A stretch of 64,000 nucleotides of DNA, from NCBI RefSeq assembly GCF_030908545.1, contig NZ_CP133083.1, positions 1,364,001 to 1,428,000 of the forward strand, in the 5' to 3' direction. Within the stretch, counting starts at the first letter, position 1, and each line of letters starts with the position of its first letter. Position numbers and translations under genes: made by a program. Positions 7,224-17,985 of this stretch are shown here, one piece after another. The notes below the pieces were generated by a model that did not search any database, was not told where the DNA came from, and saw only the letters and a program-made list of their open reading frames with translations. This stretch comes from Nitrosomonas sp. sh817 (GTDB lineage Bacteria > Pseudomonadota > Gammaproteobacteria > Burkholderiales > Nitrosomonadaceae).

Positions 7224-10200
7224 ATGAAAATCATCGATAACATTACTTCGTTGCTAGGCGATGATATCAAGTCTTCCATTCGCTCGAATGCAAGATTAAA
7301 AATTGCGGCGTCATGTTTCTCCATATATGCGTATGAAGCTCTAAAGTCTGAATTTTCCAAGATTGATTCCTTGGAATTTATCTTCACTGCCCCGACCTTC
7401 ATCCCCAATGAAGTCACAGACAAAATCCGCAAGGAAAGACGGGAATTTTTTATCCCTAAAGCCAGCCGTGAAAATGCACTTTATGGCTCTGATTTTGAGA
7501 TTCACTTGAGAAACAAGTTAACGCAAAGAGCAATCGCCCGTGAATGTGCCGCCTGGGTCAGGAAAAAAGCGAAATTCAAATCCAATAAATCCAAAGCCCA
7601 GATGCAACAGTTTATCTGCATCCAAGGGCTAGAAAATAACATTGCGTATGCCCCGCTGCACGGCTTTACAGCAGTTGACCTTGGCTACCAACAAGGCGAT
7701 GCCATATCAAACTTTGTCAATCGCCTGGACGATCCCGCGCATACGGGTAGATATTTACAGCTCTTTGAGCAAATCTGGAATGACCCGACAAAACTGGAAG
7801 ATGTTACAGAAGCCATCTGCGACCATATCGAATCTGTTTATCAGGAAAATTCGCCTGAAAGAATTTACTTCTTGATCCTCTACAATATCTTCAATGAATT
7901 TCTGGAAGAAATTGACGAAGATGTTCTGCCGAATGATCGCACCGGTTATCAGGACAGCCTGATTTGGCAAAAGCTTTTCAATTTCCAGCGGGATGCCGCT
8001 GTTGGCATTATTAACAAACTTGAAACTTATAACGGCTGTATTCTCGCCGATAGCGTCGGCCTCGGGAAAACTTTCACAGCATTGGCTGTGATTAAATACT
8101 ATGAATTACGCAATAAATCAGTGCTGATTCTCTGCCCAAAGAAACTCGCGGATAATTGGCTGAATTATAACAAAAACCTGAAGACCAATATCTTTGCCAA
8201 GGATCGTTTTGGCTATGATGTACTTTGCCATACTGATCTATCTCGCACATCCGGTGAGTCCTATGGCATAGCGATGAACAGAATCAATTGGGGCAATTAT
8301 GATATGGTTGTTATCGATGAATCTCATAACTTCCGAAACAATGAAGCCTATAAGGAAAAAGAGACCCGCTATCAGAAACTGATGAACAAGGTTATACGTG
8401 ATGGCGTAAAAACCAAAGTTCTGATGCTCTCGGCAACCCCTGTCAACAACCGTTTCAGCGATTTAAGAAACCAGTTGGCGCTTGCCTATGAAGGCGATTC
8501 CGAAAGCCTGAATAAAAAACTCAAAACAAAACGGAGTATCGAAGAGATATTCCGCCGAGCGCAAGCTGCATTCAATGTCTGGTCAAAACTCCCTCCGGAT
8601 GAAAGAACAGCGCGTACTATCTTGGATGCACTGGATTTCGATTTCTTCGAATTACTAGATAGTGTAACAATTGCCCGCTCGCGCAAGCATATCGAAACTT
8701 TCTACGATACTAAGGATATTGGTAAATTTCCTGAACGTAGAAAACCGTTATCCTTCCATTGCCCACTGACACATCGAACCGATGTCATGGGTTTTAATGA
8801 GATTTTTGGCCAGCTTTCGCTTCTGAAGCTGGCTGTCTATGCGCCAATCAGCTATATCCTGCCCAGCCGTCTTCGCAAATATGAAGATCTTTATGATACA
8901 GAACTGGAAGGCGGAAAAAATCGGTTCCGTCAAGCTGACCGCGAACGCAGCTTGCAGGCATTGATGACTACAAACTTACTTAAACGCCTAGAAAGTTCCG
9001 TTGAGGCTTTCAGATTAACCCTTGGCGCTCTGCAATCCAACATTACCGATACGCTTGAGACGATTGATCGTTTCCAAGAGAATGATCAAGCTATGCAAGT
9101 AACGGATTTCACGGCTGGCCTTGAAAACCTTGAGGCAGAAGAAGATGATTTCTCCGATTTCAGTGAAGCAGTAGGAGGAAAAGTCCAAATCAGCCTCAGC
9201 GATATGGACGTAGATTCATGGAGACATGATCTAGCCGCAGACATGGCCTTGATAGAAGCTCTTCTGGCCTCAATGATAAAAATTACACCTGAAGATGATG
9301 CCAAGTTGCAGCATCTGCGGGAGCATGTATTCGGGAAGATTGATAACCCGATTAACTGCAATAATAAGAAAGTTCTGATTTTTACAGCTTTCGCGGATAC
9401 CGCTAATTATCTGTATGAAAATATTTCAAAAACCATTCTTGAGCACCGTGGCCTGCATACCGCCAAAGTAACTGGAAAGGATGCTCCTAAATCCACTTTT
9501 GGCAAGGGATATGATTTTCAATCTATTCTTACACTGTTTTCTCCGCGTTCAAAAGAAAAGGCTATGGTTATGCCGGAAGAAGTGGGTGAGATCGATATTT
9601 TGATTGGCACAGACTGCATTTCCGAAGGCCAGAACCTTCAAGATTGTGACTACTTGATAAACTATGATATCCACTGGAACCCCGTGCGGATTATCCAGCG
9701 TTTCGGGCGCGTGGATCGTATTGGCTCCCCCAATTCCACGATCCAACTTGTCAACTACTGGCCGGATATAACACTGGATGAATATATCAATCTGAAAGAG
9801 CGCGTGGAAAACCGTATGGTGATTGCGGATGTCACGGCTACAGGGGATGATAATGTTCTGACTGCAAAAAGCAGCGATATTTCCTACCGCAAAGAACAGC
9901 TCCGCCGCCTTCAGGATGAAGTAATTGAGCTGGAAGATGTAAAAACTGGCGTGTCCATCACAGACCTAGGCTTGAACGATTTTCGCATGGATTTACTGAA
10001 TTACGTCAAAGAACATGGCGATATAGCCGATGCACCCAAGGGAATGCACGCGATTGTTCCAGCTCAATCAGAGCTTGGCCTTAAACCGGGTGTCATTTTT
10101 GCGCTGAAAAATCGCAATGATGGCGTGAATATCAATCAACAAAACCGCCTGCATCCTTATTACCTGATTTATCTTGCCAAAGACGGTGAAGTGATTGCAA

Positions 10201-10493
10201 ACCACACTGAAGCCAAAAAATTGCTCGATCTGGTACGCACAAGTTGCAAAAGCTACCATGAGCCGATTGCCGCTCTATGCCGCTTGTTCAACGAAGAAAC
10301 AGCCGATGGGCGCAATATGGCTGTACATTCCGATCTATTGAGCAAAGCTATCCGCTCAATGATCGACGTGAAGGAAGAAAAAGATCTCGATAGCCTGTTC
10401 TCTGGCGGCAGAACCACAGCCCTATTGAATACCATATCAGGGTTGGATGATTTTGAACTGATAGCCTTCCTTGTAGTGCAAGAGGCTGGATAA
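7224..10493 (+). CDS. SNF2-like DNA helicase/translocase of a R-M-linked defence cassette
   Basis: Protein of 1089 residues. Residues 1-250 resemble the PLD-like N-terminal region of helicases in defence loci, but no intact HKD motif is visible. The superfamily 2 core follows: Walker A in DSVGLGKT (about 275-282), DESH box (365-368), LSATP, and C-terminal helicase motifs with GTDCISEGQNLQDCD and RFGRVDRIG (about 829). It is therefore expected to use ATP to move along DNA. The stop is directly followed by the DUF4391 gene (1 bp apart). Such a helicase is not part of minimal type III restriction-modification, which has its own helicase in Res, so its role here is an added one. Confidence 0.9.
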   Translation: MKIIDNITSLLGDDIKSSIRSNARLKIAASCFSIYAYEALKSEFSKIDSLEFIFTAPTFIPNEVTDKIRKERREFFIPKASRENALYGSDFEIHLRNKLTQRAIARECAAWVRKKAKFKSNKSKAQMQQFICIQGLENNIAYAPLHGFTAVDLGYQQGDAISNFVNRLDDPAHTGRYLQLFEQIWNDPTKLEDVTEAICDHIESVYQENSPERIYFLILYNIFNEFLEEIDEDVLPNDRTGYQDSLIWQKLFNFQRDAAVGIINKLETYNGCILADSVGLGKTFTALAVIKYYELRNKSVLILCPKKLADNWLNYNKNLKTNIFAKDRFGYDVLCHTDLSRTSGESYGIAMNRINWGNYDMVVIDESHNFRNNEAYKEKETRYQKLMNKVIRDGVKTKVLMLSATPVNNRFSDLRNQLALAYEGDSESLNKKLKTKRSIEEIFRRAQAAFNVWSKLPPDERTARTILDALDFDFFELLDSVTIARSRKHIETFYDTKDIGKFPERRKPLSFHCPLTHRTDVMGFNEIFGQLSLLKLAVYAPISYILPSRLRKYEDLYDTELEGGKNRFRQADRERSLQALMTTNLLKRLESSVEAFRLTLGALQSNITDTLETIDRFQENDQAMQVTDFTAGLENLEAEEDDFSDFSEAVGGKVQISLSDMDVDSWRHDLAADMALIEALLASMIKITPEDDAKLQHLREHVFGKIDNPINCNNKKVLIFTAFADTANYLYENISKTILEHRGLHTAKVTGKDAPKSTFGKGYDFQSILTLFSPRSKEKAMVMPEEVGEIDILIGTDCISEGQNLQDCDYLINYDIHWNPVRIIQRFGRVDRIGSPNSTIQLVNYWPDITLDEYINLKERVENRMVIADVTATGDDNVLTAKSSDISYRKEQLRRLQDEVIELEDVKTGVSITDLGLNDFRMDLLNYVKEHGDIADAPKGMHAIVPAQSELGLKPGVIFALKNRNDGVNINQQNRLHPYYLIYLAKDGEVIANHTEAKKLLDLVRTSCKSYHEPIAALCRLFNEETADGRNMAVHSDLLSKAIRSMIDVKEEKDLDSLFSGGRTTALLNTISGLDDFELIAFLVVQEAG

Positions 10494-10494
10494 A

Positions 10495-11184
10495 ATGGAT
10501 GATTGCGTAACTACTCTGTTTGATTACCCAGCCAAAGCTGCTTTCGGGCGTGTTCTGCCCAAAAACAAGATTTATGAATATGCCAGTCCCACAACAGGAC
10601 TAAAAGAGCTATTCGTTAAGCAAGTCGATCAGATTGTCTGGAAATACAAACTGGCTCCAGAAACCATCAACTTGACCGCTATCCGCGCTGTACCAGAAAT
10701 TCAAATTTTCCATGTCACATTAAAAAATGGTGAGCTGAAGGAAGATGTTCTGCGCTGCATTGATAAGGCTATCCCGTTCCCGATTATCTTTGAGCTGTAT
10801 TTTGACGGCAAATGCAAGAATATTGCCTGCTATAAACGCCCGAGTGAGGCGGATAGCACCAAATGGGTAGTCAGCGAATATTTCAGCACGGAATGGATAG
10901 CTGAAGATACGATGCGTGAACCGCTGCCAGTTGCACTCGACTTGGGAGCATTGTACGAAAGATTGCTTTCCCCTCTAATGCCTTATCCGGCAATCGGGAA
11001 AGAACATCTGCAAGACAGAGTTGCGAGAATGGAAAAAATTCGTGCCAAGCAGCGTGAATTGGAAAAATCAGAAGCTCGTTTAAACAAGGAAAAGCAATTT
11101 AATCGCAAGGTGGAAATCAATGCAGAAATCCGTAATATCAAGCATGAGATTGCAACCTTGACTACCGTAACCGCAACGGGATAA
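10495..11184 (+). CDS. DUF4391 family protein
   Basis: Protein of 229 residues that I recognise as DUF4391. The family is found almost only beside helicase and type III methylase genes, and its biochemical role is unknown. The N-terminal 150 residues are mixed alpha/beta (LKELFVKQVDQIVWKYKLAPETINL ... IPFPIIFEL). Residues 170-225 form a charged coiled coil (RVARMEKIRAKQRELEKSEARL). It starts one base after the helicase stop and precedes Mod by 17 bp, so it is in the same transcript. It may be a structural link between helicase and Mod/Res, but this is inference. Confidence 0.82.
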   Translation: MDDCVTTLFDYPAKAAFGRVLPKNKIYEYASPTTGLKELFVKQVDQIVWKYKLAPETINLTAIRAVPEIQIFHVTLKNGELKEDVLRCIDKAIPFPIIFELYFDGKCKNIACYKRPSEADSTKWVVSEYFSTEWIAEDTMREPLPVALDLGALYERLLSPLMPYPAIGKEHLQDRVARMEKIRAKQRELEKSEARLNKEKQFNRKVEINAEIRNIKHEIATLTTVTATG

Positions 11185-11201
11185 GTGACGAGAAAAATAC
11201 G

Positions 11202-13085
11202 ATGGAAAAACTAAAAATGCACACCCTCGATTTGACGCAAGATAATATCGCCCGTATCCGTGAAATTTTCCCGAATTGCGTAACCGAAGCGCGGGATGAA
11301 AGCGGCAAGCTGAAACTGACTGTAGATTTTGATCAGCTCAAGCAGGAATTGAGTGATTCCATCGTGGAAGGGCCGCAGGAGCGTTATCACCTAAATTGGC
11401 CCGGCAAACGCGAAGCCTTGCTGACAGCCAATGCACCGATCGCCAAAACCCTGCGTCCCTGCCGCGAAGAAAGCGTGGATTTTGATACAACTAAAAACCT
11501 GTTTATCGAAGGCGACAATCTTGACGCTTTGAAGCTGCTTCAGGAAACCTATCTGGGTAAGGTTAAGATGATCTACATTGATCCGCCATACAACACAGGG
11601 AATGATTTTGTTTATGAGGATGACTTTGCCGAAAATTCTGATGAGTTTTTGAAGCGCTCCAATCAGAAAGATGAACAAGGAAACCGTCTTGTGGCGAACA
11701 CAGAATCGAATGGCCGTTTCCACTCCGATTGGTTGAGCATGATCTATCCAAGATTACGCCTGGCTCGCAATCTTCTCTCTGATGAGGGCACTATTTTTAT
11801 TAGCATAGATGATGAGGAGGTTAGTAACCTTAAAAAAATGTGCGATGAGATTTTTGGTCTCGATAAGTTTATTGCATGTTTTGTTTGGAAGAGTCGACAG
11901 AATATCGACAATCGAACTGTCACAGGAGCGTCTGTAGATCACGAATACATATTGTGCTACGGCAAAATAATTAGAGGCAAAGAAAGAAACAAAGATCAGT
12001 ACTCAAACTCTGATAATGATACGCGCGGTGATTGGGCGAGCGCAAACATGGTAGGAATTGCTACAGCCGACCGCCGCCCAAACTTACATTACGATTTAAT
12101 CAATCCAGCAACAGGGATTAATTATGGTTGTCCCCGTATGGGTTGGCGCTATGAGCGCAGTACAATGGCTCATCTTATTGAAGAGAATCGCATTTTATGG
12201 CCAACTAATCCCGAAGGCCGCCCACGCAGAAAGGCATTTTTGAGTGAACTAGAGTCAGATTTTACAGGTTTCTCTACGATCATCGGTGAAGGGATATTCA
12301 CCCGCGACGGCACATCTGACATGGAGGATCTTTTTAGTGAGCGGGTATTTAGCTTCCCAAAGCCTGTTTCACTGATGAAAATACTTGTAGAGCAGACAAC
12401 AAAACATGACGATATTGTTCTCGATTTCTTCGCAGGCTCAGGTTCTACTGCTCACGCGGTCATGTCCCAGAACGCAGAGGACAGCGGGAATAGACAGTTC
12501 ATTTTGGTACAGATACCTGAAGTATTAGCACCAGAAAATAGAGAACAAAAGACAGCGGCTGATTTCTGCGACAAGCTAGGAAAGCCTCGCAATATAGCTG
12601 AACTTACAAAAGAAAGGCTACGAAGAGCTGCGATTAAAATCCGCAGCAAAAACGAAGCAATCAAACCAATGGATATTGGCTTTCGTGTCCTGAAAATCGA
12701 CACGTCCAATATGGCCGAGGTCTATTACACGCCGGATGGTGTGAAGCAAAATGACCTTCCGTTCGCTGTAGATAATATCAAGCCGGATCGCACTCCTGAA
12801 GATTTGCTGTTCCAGGTGCTGCTGGATTGGGGCGTTGATTTGACTCTACCGATTACCAAGCAAACCATCCAGGGCAAAGCCGTCTTTTTTGTCAATGAAG
12901 AACCTTATGATTTAGTGGCCTGTTTTGATGACGATATTACCGAAGAGCTGATCAAAGAACTGGCAGTCTTTCACCCTCTGCGTGTGGTTTTCCGCGATAA
13001 CGGTTTCACTAATGATGACGTTAAAATCAATGCAGAACAAATCTTCAAGCAAATTTCCCCCGGTACTGATGTGAAATCCATTTAA
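11202..13085 (+). CDS. Type III restriction-modification DNA methyltransferase (Mod)
   Basis: Adenine N6-methyltransferase of 627 residues with the beta-class motif order: the catalytic DPPY box at 127-130 (DPPYNTGND) comes before the AdoMet-binding FFAGSGST at about 409-416. The region between them (about 260-380) is the variable target-recognition part. The C-terminal 150 residues would contact Res or DNA. It methylates one strand of an asymmetric site and provides recognition for the Res subunit. Both motifs are intact. Placed third in the five-gene cassette. Confidence 0.94.
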   Translation: MEKLKMHTLDLTQDNIARIREIFPNCVTEARDESGKLKLTVDFDQLKQELSDSIVEGPQERYHLNWPGKREALLTANAPIAKTLRPCREESVDFDTTKNLFIEGDNLDALKLLQETYLGKVKMIYIDPPYNTGNDFVYEDDFAENSDEFLKRSNQKDEQGNRLVANTESNGRFHSDWLSMIYPRLRLARNLLSDEGTIFISIDDEEVSNLKKMCDEIFGLDKFIACFVWKSRQNIDNRTVTGASVDHEYILCYGKIIRGKERNKDQYSNSDNDTRGDWASANMVGIATADRRPNLHYDLINPATGINYGCPRMGWRYERSTMAHLIEENRILWPTNPEGRPRRKAFLSELESDFTGFSTIIGEGIFTRDGTSDMEDLFSERVFSFPKPVSLMKILVEQTTKHDDIVLDFFAGSGSTAHAVMSQNAEDSGNRQFILVQIPEVLAPENREQKTAADFCDKLGKPRNIAELTKERLRRAAIKIRSKNEAIKPMDIGFRVLKIDTSNMAEVYYTPDGVKQNDLPFAVDNIKPDRTPEDLLFQVLLDWGVDLTLPITKQTIQGKAVFFVNEEPYDLVACFDDDITEELIKELAVFHPLRVVFRDNGFTNDDVKINAEQIFKQISPGTDVKSI

Positions 13086-13095
13086 GGGGTAACGT

Positions 13096-14742
13096 ATGGA
13101 TCAAGCTGCACTGGAAAATTTGCTTAATACTTTGATCGCCACTTGGGAAAACGAAGTGGTGGAGTTTAAGGGCTTAACCTCAATCAGTGAGATCGGGAAA
13201 TATTTCTCCGCACTCGCCAATGAGGCAAACCTTCGCAGTCGTGAAAAAGCATGGCTAATTTTTGGCGTTAACAACAAAACAAAAACTATTGAAGGGACGC
13301 ACTATCGCCTTGACCCGCTAGAGCTTCAAAAGCTAAAGAGTGAACTTAAAGCTTTAGAGCCAAGTGTTACATTCAGAAACATCCATGAAATATTCGTTGA
13401 TGGCAAGCGCGTTTTGATGCTTGAAATTCCCGCCGCCCCTCGTGGCATTCCAATTGCCTGGAACGGACATTATTACGGACGCGCTGGAGAAAGCATTGAT
13501 GCGCTTGGTCTGGATAAACTCGATGAAATTCGTCAACAAACCCTAGCCAGCGACTGGTCGGCGCAAATTGTGCCGAATGCCACATTTGCCGATTTGGATG
13601 AAACGGCTATCCAGAAAGCCCGTAGGCTGTTTGCGCAGAAACACGCAAATCGTTTTGCTGCTGAAGAAATGGCTGAATGGACACTGCAAACTTTTCTCGA
13701 CCGTGCAAAACTGACGCAAAATGGACAAATCACTCGCACCACGCTTCTTCTTTTAGGAAAAGCTGAATCAGCCTATCTTTTATCCCCACATCCAGCACAG
13801 ATGACATGGAAGCTGGAAGGAGAAGAACAAGCGTATGAACATTTCAGTACGCCGTTCCTGCTGACCACCACACAGCTTTACCAAAAAATCCGCAATATCC
13901 AGATCAGGTTACTTCCTGCCGGGCAGCTTGTACCGCATGAAGTATCAAAATATGACCAAAGCATTGTGCTTGAAGCTCTTCATAATTGCATAGCGCATCA
14001 GGACTATACGCGCTGCGGGCGTATTGTTGTCATTGAAAAGTCTGACAAGCTGATTTTTGAGAACGAAGGCTCTTTCTACGAAGGCAAGCCTGACGATTAT
14101 GTTCTGGGAGAGAAAACACCACACCGCTACCGCAATCCCTTCCTTGTTCAGGCAATGGTCGAACTGGGCATGATTGATACAATGGGCTATGGCATTCACC
14201 GTATGCACAAAGGGCAAGCAAAACGCTATTTTCCTCTTCCCGATTACGACCCATTAGAAGCTAATACTGTCCGCATGATGATTTATGGCGGGGAGGTTGA
14301 TCCAGCCTACAGTCAGATGTTGATGCAGAAAGCCGATTTGCCGTTTGAAGATGTTCTGGCTTTAGACCGCGTCCAGAAAAACCGCCCAATTCCAGATGAA
14401 GCCATCAATCGGTTGCGCCGTGCAAAATTGATTGAAGGACGAAAACCAAACTTTCATGTCTCTGCAATTGTAGCCGCTGCAACGGATCATAAAGCCGAAT
14501 ATATTCGTACACGTGCCCAGCACGACGCGCATTATCAAAAACTGATTTTAGATTATCTTGAGAAACATGGCTCAGCCTCACGTAAGGACATAGAGACTCT
14601 CCTTTGGAAGATTTTGAGCGAAGCGCTCGACGATTCTCAGAAAAATTACAAAATTAGTAACTTGCTCAGTAACCTAAGAAGGTCTGGAAAAATCAAGAAT
14701 CATGGCTCAAACAAAATCCCTGAATGGAGGCTTGCAGAATAA
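13096..14742 (+). CDS. AlbA_2/Schlafen-type ATP-binding protein
   Basis: Protein of 548 residues inserted between mod and res. Residues 10-130 are an AlbA_2 (divergent AAA-4/Schlafen core) domain: ENEVVEFKG, then NEANLRSREKAWLIFGVNNKT. The middle (about 280-370) resembles the RecG-like/HATPase C-terminal part (ALHNCIAHQDYTRCGRI, LIFENEGSFYEG). The C-terminus has winged-helix-like segments (LEKHGSASRKDIETLLW, ISNLLSNLRRSGKI). Schlafen-like AlbA_2 proteins are common in defence islands, acting as regulators or as nucleic-acid effectors. It begins 10 bp after mod and is followed by a 125-bp gap with iterated repeats before res. Confidence 0.87.
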   Translation: MDQAALENLLNTLIATWENEVVEFKGLTSISEIGKYFSALANEANLRSREKAWLIFGVNNKTKTIEGTHYRLDPLELQKLKSELKALEPSVTFRNIHEIFVDGKRVLMLEIPAAPRGIPIAWNGHYYGRAGESIDALGLDKLDEIRQQTLASDWSAQIVPNATFADLDETAIQKARRLFAQKHANRFAAEEMAEWTLQTFLDRAKLTQNGQITRTTLLLLGKAESAYLLSPHPAQMTWKLEGEEQAYEHFSTPFLLTTTQLYQKIRNIQIRLLPAGQLVPHEVSKYDQSIVLEALHNCIAHQDYTRCGRIVVIEKSDKLIFENEGSFYEGKPDDYVLGEKTPHRYRNPFLVQAMVELGMIDTMGYGIHRMHKGQAKRYFPLPDYDPLEANTVRMMIYGGEVDPAYSQMLMQKADLPFEDVLALDRVQKNRPIPDEAINRLRRAKLIEGRKPNFHVSAIVAAATDHKAEYIRTRAQHDAHYQKLILDYLEKHGSASRKDIETLLWKILSEALDDSQKNYKISNLLSNLRRSGKIKNHGSNKIPEWRLAE

Positions 14743-14842
14743 ATGCAAAATAAATCCAGTTATTTATCTTATTGCAAAATAAATAATGCAATTCAGATCA
14801 AAGCCTTGCCATTTGTTCTGCAAAATAAATTGCAAAATAAAT
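14732..14842. repeat. Iterated TGCAAAATAAAT repeats between AlbA_2 gene and res
   Basis: Four perfect copies of TGCAAAATAAAT lie at 14744-14755, 14773-14784, 14819-14830 and 14831-14842, plus a variant TTGCAGAATAAA across the stop codon at 14732-14743. All are in the same orientation with irregular spacing. They occupy the only sizeable gap in the cassette, 26 bp before the res start. They may bind a regulator (for example the winged-helix protein just upstream) or allow slippage; no function is shown by sequence alone. Confidence 0.75.
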
Positions 14843-14867
14843 GTAACCAGGAAGGATTGGCTGGCGC

Positions 14868-17800
14868 ATGAAGCTCAAATTCAAAATCCAGCCTTACCAG
14901 ACCAATGCCGTGGAATCTGTGGTGGATTGCTTTGCAGGTCAGCCCTATAGCACTGGTACGACATACCGTATTGATCCCGGCAAGAAACTGCTGCTCAATC
15001 TGGATGAAATGGGCTTCAAGAATGCTGATTTGATGCTAACTGATAGTCAAATTCTGACAAATATTCATGAAGTCCAAAAACGGCAAAACCTGCCTTTTTC
15101 ATCAGGACTTACGGATTTTACTGTTTTGAATGGCAAAAAGGAAAGCGTTCTTGCTCCCGTCACTTATAAGCGCGATGCCTTGGCGGCTTCGCGCGTTCAT
15201 CTCGATATTGAGATGGAAACAGGCACGGGAAAAACCTATTGTTATATCAAAACTATCTTTGAGCTGAACAAGCGCTATGGCTGGAATAAATTCATTATTA
15301 TGGTTCCTAGCATTGCTATCCGGGAAGGTGTTTATAAATCGCTGGAAATTACCGCCGACCACTTCACTGAAACCTATGGCAAGAAAGCGCGATTTTTTAT
15401 CTATAATTCCAAGCAGCTTCACCATCTGGAAAGCTTTTCATCGGATGCTGGCATTAACGTCATGGTGATTAACATTCAGGCCTTTGCCGCCAAAGGTGCC
15501 GATAACCGTCGTATCTATGATGAACTGGATGATTTTCAATCCCGCCGCCCAATTGATGTGATTAGCAGCAATCGTCCTATCCTGATTTTAGATGAACCAC
15601 AGAAAATGGAGGGCAAGGCCACGCTGGAAGCCTTGCCGAAATTCAAGCCTTTGGCTATTTTTCGCTATTCCGCGACGCACAAGACCCAGCATAATAAAAT
15701 CCATCGCCTTGATGCGCTGGATGCCTATAACCAGAAACTGGTGAAGAAAATCGCTGTGCGTGGCATTTCCATGAAGGGGCTGGCAGGTAGCAGTGCTTAT
15801 CTTTATCTGGAATCCATCGAAATTTCCAAGCAAGCGCCCGGGGCGCGGATTGAGATGGAAATCAAGCAGACTGGCGGGGAAATCAAACGCAAGGTTATGC
15901 ACCTGAGCAAAGGCCAGAACCTATATGATCTTTCCAACAAGCTAGATCAATATCAGGGTTTCGTTATCTCCCAGATTGATTACAACCAGGACACCGTGGA
16001 ATTCACTAATGGCCATGTTCTGACGGCTGGTGAAGCCACAGGCGATGTTACCGAGGCCACCATACGCCGTATTCAGATCAGGGAAACTATCAAGGCGCAT
16101 TTAGAGAAGGAGCAAAAGCTTTTCTCTCAAGGGATCAAGGTTCTATCCCTGTTCTTCATTGATGAAGTGGTGAAATACCGCGATTACAGCCAGCCTGATG
16201 AACAAGGCGAATACGCCCGTATCTTTGAAGAAGAGTATGAAGCGCTGAAAGCTGAGTATCTGGGTGAATTAGCACTGGATAATGAAGTCTATCGCAAGCA
16301 TCTGGCGGATATTGATACGAAGAAAACCCATGAAGGTTATTTCTCGATTGATAAGAAAACCAGGCGCCTGAAAGACCCGGAAATGGGCTCCAAAGCCGTG
16401 GATTCCGATGATGTGGATGCTTATGACCTGATTTTGAAAAGAAAAGAAGAGCTACTAAGGTTTTCTCAACCAGTGCGTTTCATCTTCTCGCACTCGGCTT
16501 TGCGGGAAGGCTGGGATAACCCGAACGTCTTTGTCATGTGCATGCTGAAGCATAGCGACAACACTATTTCCCGCCGCCAGGAGGTTGGTCGTGGCTTACG
16601 CCTGTCCGTGAACCAGAATGGTGACCGAATGGATCATCCTGCCACCGTACATGAAATCAATGTCCTGACCGTGGTTGCCAGCGAAAGCTACAAGAACTTT
16701 GTGGCAAACCTTCAAGCTGAAATCAGCGATGCCCTATCGGCCCGCCCCCGCAAGGCGGATGAAGCTTTCTTCTCAGGCAAAATCATCAAAACCGAAACAG
16801 GCACGTTGCAAGTAACACCAGCAATGGCGAGGCAGATATACAAATATCTGCTGAAAAATGACTATACCGATGAGGCAGACCAGATTGTTGCCGCATACCA
16901 TGCGGCAAAAGCAGAAGGAAAGTTGGCTGCACTACCGGAAGAGCTTGCCCCTCACGCTGAACAGGTCTTCCTGCTGATTGATAGCGTTTTTAGCACAAGT
17001 CAATTGCCGCAAATTGGGGATGATCGTAAACCGAAAACCAATCCCCTGAATGCCAATTTCGAAAAGAAAGAGTTTCAGGAGCTCTGGAGTCGGATCAACC
17101 GAAAAGCCGTTTATCGCGTGGAATTTGATTCAGCAGAGCTGATTGAAAATTGCATCAATACCTTGAACAAAGAATTGCGCGTTTCTCCCCTGCAATACAC
17201 CATCCAGACAGGTATTCAGGGGGATCAAATTACCGATAGCCAACTTAAAGCAGGCGAAGGATTTCAAATACAAAACACGGTTACGGAAGCGCATAACGCC
17301 TCCATTCATTCTTCGGTCAAATATGACCTGCTGGGCAAAATTGCAGAAAATGTACAGCTAACGCGCAAAACGCTCGCCGAAATTTTCAAAGGCATAGAGT
17401 CTGCCGTTTTTGGCCAGTTCAGGCAAAATCCTGAGCATTTCCTCGCTGAGGCTTCACGCCTGATTAACGAGCAAAAGGCCACGATTATCATTGAGCGCCT
17501 GAGCTATGATGAAGTGGTCGGAAGCTATGATACGAGCATTTTTACTACTGGCCAGAGTAAACAGGATTTCACTAAAGCAACGGATAAGCTCAAAAATCAT
17601 ATTTACGATTATGTGATTACAGATTCAACAATCGAACGCGACTTTGTGAAAGAGTTGGATACCAGCGCAGAAGTTACCGTCTATGCCAAGTTGCCCAGAG
17701 GTTTCCTGATACCTACTCCTGTAGGCGATTATAACCCTGACTGGGCTATTTCCTTTAAGGAAGGTAGCATGAAATACATTTATTTCGTGGCAGAAACCAA

Positions 17801-17978
17801 GGGTGGCATGTCCTCAATGGAGTTGCGCGAGATAGAGAAAACAAAGATTGAGTGCGCCCGGAAGTTTTTTGACAAGATAAACCAGCGTATCTCAACCGAT
17901 AAGGTCAAATACGAAGTGATTGATAGCTACGGGCGCTTGATGGATGTGGTTGCTGAATCTCTCCTGGATAATTTCTGA
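14868..17978 (+). CDS. Type III restriction enzyme Res subunit (helicase-nuclease)
   Basis: Protein of 1036 residues. The superfamily 2 motor has Walker A METGTGKT at 116-123, DEPQ at 242-245 and RYSATH soon after. C-terminal helicase motifs [14 protein letters not shown] and [12 protein letters not shown] follow. The C-terminus carries the PD-ExK endonuclease signature: D958 in NPDW and E976-T-K978. Res translocates or diffuses on DNA and cuts when two Mod-bound sites collide. All key residues are present, so it should be active with Mod. It is the last gene of the cassette. Confidence 0.94.
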   Translation: MKLKFKIQPYQTNAVESVVDCFAGQPYSTGTTYRIDPGKKLLLNLDEMGFKNADLMLTDSQILTNIHEVQKRQNLPFSSGLTDFTVLNGKKESVLAPVTYKRDALAASRVHLDIEMETGTGKTYCYIKTIFELNKRYGWNKFIIMVPSIAIREGVYKSLEITADHFTETYGKKARFFIYNSKQLHHLESFSSDAGINVMVINIQAFAAKGADNRRIYDELDDFQSRRPIDVISSNRPILILDEPQKMEGKATLEALPKFKPLAIFRYSATHKTQHNKIHRLDALDAYNQKLVKKIAVRGISMKGLAGSSAYLYLESIEISKQAPGARIEMEIKQTGGEIKRKVMHLSKGQNLYDLSNKLDQYQGFVISQIDYNQDTVEFTNGHVLTAGEATGDVTEATIRRIQIRETIKAHLEKEQKLFSQGIKVLSLFFIDEVVKYRDYSQPDEQGEYARIFEEEYEALKAEYLGELALDNEVYRKHLADIDTKKTHEGYFSIDKKTRRLKDPEMGSKAVDSDDVDAYDLILKRKEELLRFSQPVRFIFSHSALREGWDNPNVFVMCMLKHSDNTISRRQEVGRGLRLSVNQNGDRMDHPATVHEINVLTVVASESYKNFVANLQAEISDALSARPRKADEAFFSGKIIKTETGTLQVTPAMARQIYKYLLKNDYTDEADQIVAAYHAAKAEGKLAALPEELAPHAEQVFLLIDSVFSTSQLPQIGDDRKPKTNPLNANFEKKEFQELWSRINRKAVYRVEFDSAELIENCINTLNKELRVSPLQYTIQTGIQGDQITDSQLKAGEGFQIQNTVTEAHNASIHSSVKYDLLGKIAENVQLTRKTLAEIFKGIESAVFGQFRQNPEHFLAEASRLINEQKATIIIERLSYDEVVGSYDTSIFTTGQSKQDFTKATDKLKNHIYDYVITDSTIERDFVKELDTSAEVTVYAKLPRGFLIPTPVGDYNPDWAISFKEGSMKYIYFVAETKGGMSSMELREIEKTKIECARKFFDKINQRISTDKVKYEVIDSYGRLMDVVAESLLDNF

Positions 17979-17985
17979 TGTGTGA

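Noticed and set aside
7224..17978. Assignment of the cassette to DISARM or BREX
   Set aside because: No DrmA/DrmB, PglZ or BrxC/BrxL-like protein is present; the methylase and nuclease are clearly type III Mod and Res.
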